Source of the DNA: an uncultured Alistipes sp.
GTDB taxonomy: Bacteria; Bacteroidota; Bacteroidia; Bacteroidales; Rikenellaceae
Direction: 5' to 3'
Assembly (NCBI GenBank): GCA_900550925.1
Contig: URTU01000053.1
Span: 1 to 13,039, forward strand
Length of the DNA: 13,039 nt
Part shown: positions 6,828 to 13,039 of the stretch, one piece after another
Layout: every line of letters starts with the position of its first letter
Numbering within the stretch: the stretch's first letter is position 1
Notes under the pieces: generated by a model
What the model was told of the DNA's origin: nothing
What the model saw: the letters and a program-made list of their open reading frames with translations, nothing else
The model's database searches: none
Position numbers and translations under genes: made by a program

Positions 6828-6869
6828 AAAGGCACCGGATGCAGTCAGATGCTGCTCTCCGGTGCCTTT
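6828..6869. terminator. Bidirectional terminator between the S4 gene and corA
   Basis: AAAGGCACCGGA (6828-6839) and TCCGGTGCCTTT (6858-6869) form a perfect 12-bp stem, and GCAG/CTGC pair again inside the loop. On the minus strand the stem runs into TTTTT, the classical form for ending corA transcripts. On the plus strand it ends in TTTCGTATTTC, which would serve the S4 gene. The genes converge here. Confidence 0.85.
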
Positions 6870-6929
6870 CGTATTTCACGTAATGGCCGCTGGGCGGGGT
6901 GGGTGTCGTCAGATGCCGCTCTCAACCCG

Positions 6930-7880
6930 CTAAAGCCACTTCTTGTGTTTGAAATAGGCGATCGTGAGGCACGAAACCAGAATGATCAGACCGATCGCAA
7001 ACAGATAGCCGTAGCGCCACTCCAACTCCGGCATGTGGTGGAAGTTCATGCCGTAGATGCTCGCTACGAGAGTCGCCGGCATGAAGAAGACGGCCGCAAT
7101 GGTGAAGATCTTCGTTATGTTGTTCTGCTCGATGTTGATCAGACCGAGGGCCGTATCCTGAAGGTAGTCCAGTCGCTCGAAACTGAAATCGGCATGGTTG
7201 ATCAGCGAATTGACGTCCTTGATCATCAACTGCAACCGCGGATAGATGTCGTTCGGGAACCGCTCGCTGCGAAGAATGCCCGACAGAACCCGCTGACGGT
7301 CGAAGATGGTCTCGCGTACCAGCATCGTGCTCTCCTGCAACGAATTGATGCGGTGAAGAACCTCCCTGTCTACCGAATTACCCGAATTCAGGTCCTTGCT
7401 CAGACGGGCAATCTGTTTGGAGATCGACTCTACAAGGTCCGCATCGAAGTCGATACGAACCTCAAGTATCGAGATCATCAGATGATAACCCGTCGGATAG
7501 GCGCGGTAGTTCATCTGTAACTTCTTCTCGGTTTCCCGCACGGTGCGCGATTCGGCACTGCGTACCGATATCAGAACGCCTTCGGAGATGATGAGCGAAA
7601 CCGGTTCGACGGCAAACGTCTCCCCGTTCATCAGAAAAAAGTTCGAATTGGTGAAGATGGCATTCTCGGTCTCGAAATATTTCGACGTACTCTCGATCTC
7701 TTCAACCTGCTGGCGGGTCTGAAGATTGATCTCCATGAAATTCTCAACCGCCTTCTGCTCCTTGATGGTCGGTGTCATCAGATCGATCCAAAGTATGTCG
7801 TCGTAACCCAATTCGTCGAACAATTTCAGATCCGCATTGCGGACGATCTTGTTGTATTGCTTGAGGTAAATCGTGATCAT
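6930..7880 (-). CDS. corA: CorA family divalent cation (Mg2+/Co2+) transporter
   Basis: Forms a pentameric inner-membrane channel for Mg2+ (also Co2+/Ni2+) uptake. The 316-aa length is typical of CorA. A long cytoplasmic domain of mixed and coiled-helix character (about 1-255) is followed by two C-terminal transmembrane helices (about 257-276 and 290-309). The signature Gly-Met-Asn selectivity motif lies at the end of helix 1, in YGMNF (276-280). The short C-terminus is basic (KHKKWL), as is usual for a cytoplasmic tail. The MPEL sequence after GMN is at the usual MPEL loop position and is intact. It lies 114 nt downstream of the mqnA-like gene on the same strand. I found no clear promoter in the gap, so read-through is possible. 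The terminator at 6828-6869 ends it. Confidence 0.95.
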   Translation of the reverse strand: MITIYLKQYNKIVRNADLKLFDELGYDDILWIDLMTPTIKEQKAVENFMEINLQTRQQVEEIESTSKYFETENAIFTNSNFFLMNGETFAVEPVSLIISEGVLISVRSAESRTVRETEKKLQMNYRAYPTGYHLMISILEVRIDFDADLVESISKQIARLSKDLNSGNSVDREVLHRINSLQESTMLVRETIFDRQRVLSGILRSERFPNDIYPRLQLMIKDVNSLINHADFSFERLDYLQDTALGLINIEQNNITKIFTIAAVFFMPATLVASIYGMNFHHMPELEWRYGYLFAIGLIILVSCLTIAYFKHKKWL

Positions 7881-7969
7881 TGCTCCCCGGTTTTTGCTGT
7901 TGTACTTCCAGTTGATACGCTGCCGGCTCGTTGGGCCGATATCGAACTATAACCTCGCCATGAGGCTTC

Positions 7970-7985
7970 GACGGAACTATCCGTC
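7970..7985. promoter_or_regulatory. Short inverted repeat after the mqnA-like gene
   Basis: GACGGA-ACTA-TCCGTC is a perfect 6-bp inverted repeat starting 9 nt after the mqnA-like stop (reading the minus strand). It lacks a U-tract, so it could be a weak or Rho-assisted 3' end, an attenuator ahead of corA, or chance. Confidence 0.3.
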
Positions 7986-7994
7986 CTGTTCACT

Positions 7995-8762
7995 TCAGCC
8001 GGGATTGGCATGCGGGGATACCTTCAACCCGATGCTCCAGATCTTCTTGAGGGCCTTCTCCTTCTGCTCGTCGTACAGGTAATCGATCGTCTCGGTCAAC
8101 TGTCCGTAGGCTTCGGGCCAACTCTCGTAGCCCGCCTCGACGATGGCCTCCCATGTATGTTCGATACCCAGGGTGAGGGCGCGCTCGAACCGGTCGATCT
8201 CCTCGGGCGAAATCTGTTTCTGGGCAACCCAGACTCCCGTAATGAGTTGCAGGCGGGTTGACCGGTACCACTCCTCCCCGAGATCGATGCGGTAACGGTG
8301 GCCGGTGGTCTGGTGGAGGGCCTGGTCGCCGACGATGATCTCCCCGTCGTTGTCGGTGACAACATAGTCGGTCGGAAGAGCTTCGCGTGCCACGATTTCG
8401 GCGTTGCTGCGCCACAGCGACCGTGCAATATAGGAAACAGGGCCGCGGCCGATCGGTCCGAAGTCATCGAGAATGATCCGTTCGAGTTGCTGAACTGGTT
8501 TGTCGCATGCCAGAATGATGTTGCGGGATTCGCGCAGCGACGAGATGCAATAGGAGGTCAGAATGCGGGCCTCGGGAAACTCCTTGCAGGCGTGCGGCGG
8601 CAGAAGGGCTACGTCTACCTCTCCTTCGCGGAAAAGACGTATGCTTTCGGAGGCCGTGGTCAACAACAACTCGACACGGTGGTCAAGACCGTGCCGGATG
8701 CCATAGATGAACGGCACCGTATCGAGGTACGATATCAAAGCTACTTTCCGGATTACCGCCAT
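7995..8762 (-). CDS. mqnA: MqnA-family chorismate dehydratase, divergent active site
   Basis: MqnA turns chorismate into 3-[(1-carboxyvinyl)oxy]benzoate, the first step of the futalosine route to menaquinone; soluble, Venus-flytrap (periplasmic-binding-protein-like) fold. The 255-aa product has the family start VALISYLDTVPFIYGI (7-22), VDVALLPP (49-56), the GDQAL block (145-149, usual form GDAAL) and DLGEEW...VWVA (160-180). Key positions differ from the form I know: Asp14 stands where MqnA normally has Asn (SYLN; Asn17 in Streptomyces coelicolor), the usual SRTS stretch is replaced by GPIGRGPVS (102-110), and the conserved TGLPF reads TRLQL (169-173). It may be a true but lineage-specific MqnA or a relative with altered chemistry. 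I chose the ATG at 8762 because family proteins start here; the 63-codon extension to 8951 is AT-rich promoter-like DNA. Confidence 0.82.
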   Translation of the reverse strand: MAVIRKVALISYLDTVPFIYGIRHGLDHRVELLLTTASESIRLFREGEVDVALLPPHACKEFPEARILTSYCISSLRESRNIILACDKPVQQLERIILDDFGPIGRGPVSYIARSLWRSNAEIVAREALPTDYVVTDNDGEIIVGDQALHQTTGHRYRIDLGEEWYRSTRLQLITGVWVAQKQISPEEIDRFERALTLGIEHTWEAIVEAGYESWPEAYGQLTETIDYLYDEQKEKALKKIWSIGLKVSPHANPG

Positions 8763-8855
8763 CGTCCATAATGTGTTGACTGTTTGATGAGACTTGTTTG
8801 CGGAACTCCTCCGCAAGATATTTGCCACGAAGATAATAATAATTTCGGGAAATGT

Positions 8856-8872
8856 TTTTCGACTTTTCGAAA
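8856..8872 (+). repeat. Outlying pair of DnaA-box-like 9-mers in an AT-rich tract
   Basis: TTTTCGACT overlaps TTTTCGAAA by one base, an 8-nt step. The pair matches the pair at 9249-9265 at 15 of 17 positions and has the same spacing and orientation. It lies in the most AT-rich part of the divergent region. Confidence 0.6.
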
Positions 8873-9011
8873 AAATTGTTTTCCGGGCCCCTTTTTTTGA
8901 CCTTTTATGTGAGCGGACGGAGAATCTGACGGGCGGATTGCGGAAAAACAACGGCTGAATGCCATGTCATGTTGAGACTTGATTATCAGCCGGTATGGCC
9001 TTCATGGGCCG

Positions 9012-9046
9012 GCCGCTTTTTCCCGAAAGATGAGAAAAAGAGCGGC
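9012..9046. promoter_or_regulatory. Imperfect hairpin upstream of the tail-cluster promoter
   Basis: GCCGCTTTTTC (9012-9022) can pair with GAAAAAGAGCGGC (9034-9046), leaving a 2-nt bulge and an 11-nt loop. It ends 6 nt before the -33 box. It could be a regulator site or insulate the promoter; there is no U-tract for termination in either direction. Confidence 0.3.
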
Positions 9047-9052
9047 GGACTC

Positions 9053-9083
9053 TTGACAACGCCTCCTGACGATCGTATATTTG
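9053..9083 (+). promoter_or_regulatory. Bacteroidota-type promoter of the tail-like cluster
   Basis: TTG (9053-9055, within TTGAC), 20 nt, then TATATTTG (9076-9083) is an exact consensus match. Transcription would start near 9088-9090, leaving an unusually long leader of about 320 nt before the first gene at 9408. Confidence 0.72.
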
Positions 9084-9086
9084 TGT

Positions 9087-9143
9087 CGCAGATGCGATCC
9101 TGTGGCGATCGCTCACAATCTGCGCCGGCACGGTCTGGCCGGC
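9087..9143 (+). ncRNA. Structured 5' leader: two tandem hairpins at the predicted +1
   Basis: CGCAGATGCGATC (9087-9099) pairs with GATCGC (9107-9112) and, after a 5-nt bulge, with ATCTGCG (9118-9124), a 13-bp stem with loop CTGTGGC. Directly after it GCCGGC (9124-9129) pairs with GCCGGC (9138-9143) around an 8-nt loop. The two share base 9124, so they are almost stacked end to end. They begin at the predicted transcription start. Possible roles are RNA stabilisation, attenuation, or antitermination; no known riboswitch class is recognised. Confidence 0.45.
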
Positions 9144-9225
9144 TTGCTCCGAACATAATCCCGATTTATAAGTATTCGCGTCACGCTTGTTCGCCGGAGC
9201 GAATCCGTCGGGTGTCAGGAGGCAG

Positions 9226-9380
9226 TTTTCAACAAAGAGTTCAAAACGTTTTCAACTTTTCGACAGGCGTATCCAAGTCGTTGCTGTTCACTGGTTAACG
9301 CCTGTCTCCGCCCGGGTTTCAACCCATGTGTCAACAGTCATTTGCCATGTTGTCGACAATATGTCGACGCCTTATCAACA
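9226..9380 (+). repeat. Cluster of eight same-strand DnaA-box-like 9-mers
   Basis: Eight copies of a 9-mer with core TCAAC or TCGAC, all on the plus strand: TTTTCAACA (9226), TTTTCAACT (9249), TTTTCGACA (9257), GTTTCAACC (9316), GTGTCAACA (9328), TTGTCGACA (9350), ATGTCGACG (9361) and TTATCAACA (9372). The last is one base from the DnaA box TTATCCACA. The last three are separated by exactly 2 bp (11-bp steps), and the fifth lies 22 bp before the sixth. It is not a CRISPR array: the units are short and degenerate, without uniform spacers. Confidence 0.65.
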
Positions 9381-9407
9381 TCCCCGCTTTACAAATCCAC
9401 TAATGCT

Positions 9408-9818
9408 ATGGACAGAAATTCACTCTCCTCAATCATCTCTTCCGCCGTCCGGAACTGCGGTTTCGAATTCTACGGCGGCCCGCGAAAAAACGCTTCGGCA
9501 ATTATCCGAAAATATCCAGCCGCCTGGCTCGAACCTCTACAGATCGTAGCCGTCGAGGGCGCCCGCGAAGGGCAGATATCATACCGGATCGCAATGCAGC
9601 TCCTCGAAGCCGCCGACCGGCAGACGGTAATCGATCCCGAAACAGCCTGGAAAAAACTCGAACTTGACGCCCTCGAAATTCTCGGTACGATTGCCGTGGC
9701 CGAAGGCGTGACCGGAATCGGAAAGGTCGAAATATCTCCTTCGCTGCTCTCCGTAACGAACCATGGCGAGGCGGCAATGGAGGTCGAATGCGTGATCTCG
9801 ACACAATTCTGCATCTGA
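9408..9818 (+). CDS. Hypothetical protein, first gene of the tail-like cluster (136 aa)
   Basis: I do not recognise a named family. The protein starts MDRNSLSSIISSAVRNCG, with a conserved-looking middle (WLEPLQIVAVEGAREGQISY, 40-59), a helical segment with TAWKKLELDALEIL (79-92) and a beta-rich end (EAAMEVECVISTQF, 121-134). There is no signal peptide or membrane helix. Small proteins with a helix, then a strand, then a helix and a final beta-hairpin occur as tail-terminator or tail-completion proteins in phage tail modules, and its place just ahead of two tail-like genes fits that; this is inference only. I chose the ATG at 9408 because the in-frame extension to 9342 would translate the 9-mer repeats. 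A promoter lies about 320 nt upstream. Spacing to the next gene is 32 nt. Confidence 0.75.
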   Translation: MDRNSLSSIISSAVRNCGFEFYGGPRKNASAIIRKYPAAWLEPLQIVAVEGAREGQISYRIAMQLLEAADRQTVIDPETAWKKLELDALEILGTIAVAEGVTGIGKVEISPSLLSVTNHGEAAMEVECVISTQFCI

Positions 9819-9850
9819 AAAACAATCCAATCACAAGCTTCATTCGCTCT

Positions 9851-10843
9851 ATGAATATCTCATCTTCTCCAACCCCATACTCCTCCGTGATCGGGCAGCT
9901 GACATTCTCCCTCGAAGGACTCGACCCGCAGGAGGTCTCCGTCATCGAGGTGATAAATGCCGATAACGGAACCACTCTCGGACGGATCCGATGCACAGGG
10001 CTCGCCGAACGCAAGATCAACGTAGCCCCATATTTCCGGAGGCTGTTCGAACTCGGGATGGTACCGAGTACGGCAACAAGCGTCCTCGTTTTTCCATATT
10101 CGCTGTTCAACTGCGCAATCCGCTGCGGCAATACCCAAAGCCCGGCCGTGCCGATTGTCATGTCGGCCCCGGCATTCGCCCCGATTGCCGAACGGACTCT
10201 GCTTTCGGAACTCCCTCTCCACCGTACCATAGCCCCGGGGGAATTCGATATCCTGACGACGATCTCGCCCGACGGTATGATCGAAGCCGAATTCACGCTG
10301 TCCGGTACCGAAGGCCAGAGCTCCTCATTCTCGATCAGCAGTACCGAAGCGGTGCGGATGCTTGGTATAGGTGTCGACTACGACTCGCTGAAACAACGTG
10401 CCGGATACGACCTGGCAGGTATTGAAGTGTCGCTGCTGGCCGGCGGACAGAGCGTTGCCGTGGTGGAATACGAGGTGGTGACGCGCGGCAGGGAGACATG
10501 CCGGCTGGTCTGGGCAAACCGTTACGGGGCGGCGGAACTCTTTACCTTCGAGCCGGTCGTGTCGATACGGTCGGTTGCCGACAGACCGGTCGATCGGGAG
10601 GCTTCGTCCGATGTCGTGGCCTCCGAAACACGGACCCTGACGCTCGATTCGGGGATCTGTCCGCGACAGCTGATCGAGGCCCTCTCGGGTATCCTCTCCT
10701 CGCCGTTCGTCTATCGTCTTGCCGGAGGCAAGGCCCACGACGTGCGGGTATGCAACAGTGAATGCACTATCGCCGAGGCCGGGAAGCCCTCGAAAATAAC
10801 CGTACAGATATCGACGACGGAAAAGGCCGCCGCAACAATCTGA
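9851..10843 (+). CDS. Hypothetical beta-rich protein, possibly phage-tail related (330 aa)
   Basis: No family recognised with certainty. The sequence alternates short hydrophobic strands and Gly/Ser/Asp turns along its length, starting MNISSSPTPYSSVIGQLTFS, and has no signal peptide or membrane helix. Around 58-68 INVAPYFRRLF reads like the strand-helix element that ends the first beta-sandwich in some Bacteroidota phage structural proteins. The C-terminal part contains PRQLIEALSGILSSPFVYRL, recalling a short helix plus SPxVY strand that I associate with similar phage proteins. Both likenesses are from memory and need a profile search. Start: 9851 has no clear Shine-Dalgarno; the in-frame ATG at 9788 has AGGT upstream but would overlap the previous gene by 31 bases and add 21 residues. 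The next gene starts 14 nt after the stop, so they are surely co-transcribed. Confidence 0.78.
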   Translation: MNISSSPTPYSSVIGQLTFSLEGLDPQEVSVIEVINADNGTTLGRIRCTGLAERKINVAPYFRRLFELGMVPSTATSVLVFPYSLFNCAIRCGNTQSPAVPIVMSAPAFAPIAERTLLSELPLHRTIAPGEFDILTTISPDGMIEAEFTLSGTEGQSSSFSISSTEAVRMLGIGVDYDSLKQRAGYDLAGIEVSLLAGGQSVAVVEYEVVTRGRETCRLVWANRYGAAELFTFEPVVSIRSVADRPVDREASSDVVASETRTLTLDSGICPRQLIEALSGILSSPFVYRLAGGKAHDVRVCNSECTIAEAGKPSKITVQISTTEKAAATI

Positions 10844-10857
10844 AAAAAATCGCTGCC

Positions 10858-13039
10858 ATGGAACTTTACATAGATAACATGCCGTGTGACATCAACGCGG
10901 CCGACAATGACCTGAACATAGTGTTTTCGCAGGAGCGGATCTCTGACCTGAACGCGATGCGCGAGGGGGTGCATTACGGGCTTGTGCTGCCGGTTACGCG
11001 CCGGAACCGCGAGGTGATGGGCGATTGCGACGCACTGATGTCGTCCGAACTGTTCAACGCCGCGACACATACGGCCCGGATCGAATACGACGGGGTGCCG
11101 CTTATCGAGGGTACGGTATATCTGACGGCATGCCGTTTTGAGCAGGGGGCCGGCCACTATGAAATGGAGTTGATAACGGGAGCCTGCCGCTGGGCTCAGA
11201 CTGCCGCCTTGAGGCTCCTGTCGCAGACATCCCTCACGTGCGCCGAAAGGTTCGATTCGGCATCAATCGAGGCGGGGTGGCGTGATCCGGATGCCGTCGT
11301 GAGATTCCTGCCGGTCATTCGTGACAGCTACGCCTCACGCCCCTCGCAGGTCGAGTCGATGCCCGTGCAGCAGATCCCGTCGACGTCCGATTACCATCCA
11401 TTCATCAACCTGCGGAGTTTCGTCGAGTCGATTTTCGCCGATGCCGGGTACTCGGTCGAAAGCCGGTTCTTCGACAGCGAACTCTTCCGGTCGCTGATGT
11501 TCAGCGGAAGGTTCCACTCGCGCGATGTCGAGAAACTGAACGCCCGGATGGGTTTCCGGGCCGGTCGAAGTGCCGAAACAACTGCCGTCGCCGACAGCTA
11601 CGGGTGCGTATATGCCAACCCGTACACCTCGATCAGTACGGTCGGGAATGTGGTCGATACGGTGCTGCCCGCCGAAGGGGCCGATGACCTGTGGGCTGCC
11701 GACGATTCGTTCCGCATCGAGGAGGGCGAGGCCATCTACTCGCCCCCGGAGAAGATATCGGCCTCGATGTGCTTCAAACTGCACTATGCAACCGACTACC
11801 GCATCGAATCGCGTTTCAGGCTCCGAGGGTTCGATACCATACGCCTCGATGTGGCCAATGAGTACCGGTTCGTGCTGGCGAACCGGTTCGAGGACTACCG
11901 CCCGACATTCCGTGCCGGAATGCAATATCGTATTGTCGTGTTCGACCACCAGGAGGGCGACAGCTACAGGCTTTGCTACACCTCTGTGGCGGAAGGTACA
12001 TCGACGGAGGCCGTGGCCGCGGAGTTCTCCTCGCAGAGCGAACTGGTGACGATACCCTCGACCGTTGAGGCCTCCGCGCCGGTCCTCTGCCGCAAGTCTG
12101 CAGACGGCACGTACGAGCCTTACGGTCAGGATTGGGTACTGTATGGAGGATACGTTTCGATGACCGGCCGCACGGAGGTCGAGGTGACTGTCCGCACGCA
12201 GCCGCAGGATATCTCGGCTTCCGAACCCTACTATTTCCGCCATCTGACATTTGCCGGGGCCGAGGCCGGTCAGAGCCTGACGCTCTACACCGATACGCGT
12301 GTCTATGCCTCGTTCCAGCCATATCCGGCACTCGGTTCGGTGGTCGGGATGGAGGATATTACGGCCCACGGCGTACGGCAGGCGGCCTTGCTCGAGGCGT
12401 TGCAGCGGATGTTCGACCTGAAATTCTATACCGATCCCGTCGCACGGAAGGTATATGTCGAACCGGCTGCGGATTTCCTGCTGGCGGATCGTGTTGTCGA
12501 CTGGCGCGACAGGATGGTCGCGGATGGCGGGGTTGAGGTGTGCGAACAGGGTGACGGCGAACTCGAATATACGCTGTACGGGTATCTGGGCGGCGACGGG
12601 GCCGTGGGCCGCTACAACCGTGAGAACGAGGACCGCTACGGCGAGTGGCGCGGACATGTCACCTCGCACCTGGCCGGAGAGGGCGAACGCGACATGTGCA
12701 ACGAACTCTTCGCGGCGACGATCAACTCGACCGAAGGATTCAAGTTTGCACCTTCGGCATCCTTCCCGATGGTCGGCGACCGTGACGAGGATATCGAGGA
12801 CGAGGTCAACTTCCCGACAAAAATCCTCTCGTACCGCGGCATGCGGACTCTTCCCGAGAACGAAAGCTGGGGTATAACAGGCGACTGCTATCCGTTGTCG
12901 GCATTCCATCTCGACGGCGAGGTTTCGCTCTGTTTCGAGGACCGCGACTCGATGACCGGCCTGCACCGCTATTTCGACGGCCGCTTCGAATCTCTCAACA
13001 CCGCCCGCCGCATCTCCGTGCCGCTGCGGCTGACGGCGG
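10858..13039 (+). CDS. Large phage tail-associated-like protein, 3' end missing
   Basis: The frame is open for 727 codons from the ATG at 10858 to the window edge, so the protein is longer than 727 aa. It starts MELYIDNMPCDINAADNDLN and goes on with a block containing LPVTRRNREVMGD (44-56), FNAATHTARIEYDG (66-79) and LIEGTVYLTACRF (82-94). The order is like large tail-associated proteins of Bacteroidota phages, where an N-terminal module has the form ...I.LP.T..N...FG..., then a DG..L..G.. strand pair. Further matches to that layout are FINLRSFVESIFADAGYSVE (182-201) and ALLEALQRMFDLKFYTDP (510-527), followed by a KVYVEP strand. The rest is beta-rich. No signal peptide, membrane helix or enzyme motif is seen. 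It probably belongs to the tail tip or baseplate, but this rests on remembered patterns. The long antisense frame opposite it is a shadow. Confidence 0.8.
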   Translation, partial: MELYIDNMPCDINAADNDLNIVFSQERISDLNAMREGVHYGLVLPVTRRNREVMGDCDALMSSELFNAATHTARIEYDGVPLIEGTVYLTACRFEQGAGHYEMELITGACRWAQTAALRLLSQTSLTCAERFDSASIEAGWRDPDAVVRFLPVIRDSYASRPSQVESMPVQQIPSTSDYHPFINLRSFVESIFADAGYSVESRFFDSELFRSLMFSGRFHSRDVEKLNARMGFRAGRSAETTAVADSYGCVYANPYTSISTVGNVVDTVLPAEGADDLWAADDSFRIEEGEAIYSPPEKISASMCFKLHYATDYRIESRFRLRGFDTIRLDVANEYRFVLANRFEDYRPTFRAGMQYRIVVFDHQEGDSYRLCYTSVAEGTSTEAVAAEFSSQSELVTIPSTVEASAPVLCRKSADGTYEPYGQDWVLYGGYVSMTGRTEVEVTVRTQPQDISASEPYYFRHLTFAGAEAGQSLTLYTDTRVYASFQPYPALGSVVGMEDITAHGVRQAALLEALQRMFDLKFYTDPVARKVYVEPAADFLLADRVVDWRDRMVADGGVEVCEQGDGELEYTLYGYLGGDGAVGRYNRENEDRYGEWRGHVTSHLAGEGERDMCNELFAATINSTEGFKFAPSASFPMVGDRDEDIEDEVNFPTKILSYRGMRTLPENESWGITGDCYPLSAFHLDGEVSLCFEDRDSMTGLHRYFDGRFESLNTARRISVPLRLTA

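Larger units (their letters stand above)
8763..9407. other. Divergent gene-free region with DnaA-box-like repeats (possible oriC)
   Basis: This 645-bp stretch, the longest gene-free one in the window, separates the leftward mqnA-like gene from the rightward tail-like cluster. From left to right it holds: the mqnA upstream region, with no clear promoter; an AT-rich tract (about 8815-8880) with ATAATAATAAT and two TTTTCGA-type 9-mers; an imperfect hairpin (9012-9046); a consensus promoter (9053-9083); two tandem hairpins (9087-9143); and eight more 9-mers (9226-9380). No convincing protein is encoded. Two readings are possible: a replication origin or DnaA-binding region, or a long regulatory leader of the tail-like operon. 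The sequence alone does not decide. Confidence 0.5.

Noticed and set aside
8763..8951. 63-codon N-terminal extension of the mqnA-like gene
   Set aside because: AT-rich, Lys/Arg/Phe-rich peptide without family likeness; MqnA proteins begin at the VALISYL strand.
9226..9380. CRISPR array
   Set aside because: Repeat units are only 9 nt, degenerate, and unevenly spaced; no cas genes in the window.
9342..9407. 22-codon N-terminal extension of the 136-aa protein
   Set aside because: It would be translated through the 9-mer repeat array; the ATG at 9408 gives a more plausible start.
11335..12966. 543-codon open frame on the minus strand opposite the large tail-like gene
   Set aside because: Composition is typical of a shadow frame (Arg, His, Val rich), with no motif. 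The plus frame has a coherent protein and is in an operon.
1..13039. tRNA, rRNA, insertion sequence or integrase
   Set aside because: No cloverleaf, rRNA-like stretch, transposase motif or terminal inverted repeat was seen on either strand.

Overview
The window looks like chromosome from a member of the Bacteroidota, most likely a gut Bacteroidales of the Alistipes/Rikenellaceae kind. Four intergenic regions carry the phylum's promoter signature: a TTG-type -33 box, 19-21 nt, then a TAnnTTTG -7 box. Many starts lack a strong Shine-Dalgarno. The G+C content is moderately high, and the housekeeping proteins are of Bacteroidota type. The genus is an inference; nothing here proves it.

Left part (1-2534, minus strand): a compact operon reads from a promoter near 2501-2534 through a Wzx/MATE-type flippase, a 63-aa two-helix membrane miniprotein, dUTPase (dut), a second two-helix miniprotein of 64 aa, and into the N-terminus of a clamp-loader delta' subunit (holB) cut by the window edge. 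The second miniprotein gene overlaps dut by an ATGA. A gene-poor stretch (2473-2775) separates this operon from a minus-strand small heat-shock protein (Hsp20).

Centre (3376-8762): sppA (membrane signal peptide peptidase, Lys/Ser dyad intact), folE (GTP cyclohydrolase I) and hslR-like (S4 RNA-binding protein) run on the plus strand. corA (Mg2+/Co2+ channel) and an mqnA-family gene run on the minus strand towards them. A strong hairpin follows sppA, and a bidirectional hairpin sits between the convergent hslR and corA. The MqnA-family protein keeps the fold's landmarks, but several normally conserved active-site positions differ. The most striking is an Asp at the position of catalytic-site Asn17.

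Right part (8763-13039): a 645-bp gene-free divergent region holds an AT-rich tract, a good promoter, two tandem hairpins exactly at its predicted transcription start, and at least ten same-orientation copies of a DnaA-box-like 9-mer (core TCRAC or close to it), the last three at exact 11-bp spacing. It leads into three plus-strand genes (136 aa, 330 aa and at least 727 aa, the last open at the window edge). The third resembles large tail-associated proteins of Bacteroidota phages, and the other two have sizes and order compatible with a tail module. No integrase, terminase, capsid or portal gene is visible, and the cluster starts directly with tail-like genes under its own promoter. It is therefore a candidate domesticated tail (tailocin-like) locus, or the edge of a prophage. 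This region, together with the divergent MqnA, is the most interesting part of the window.
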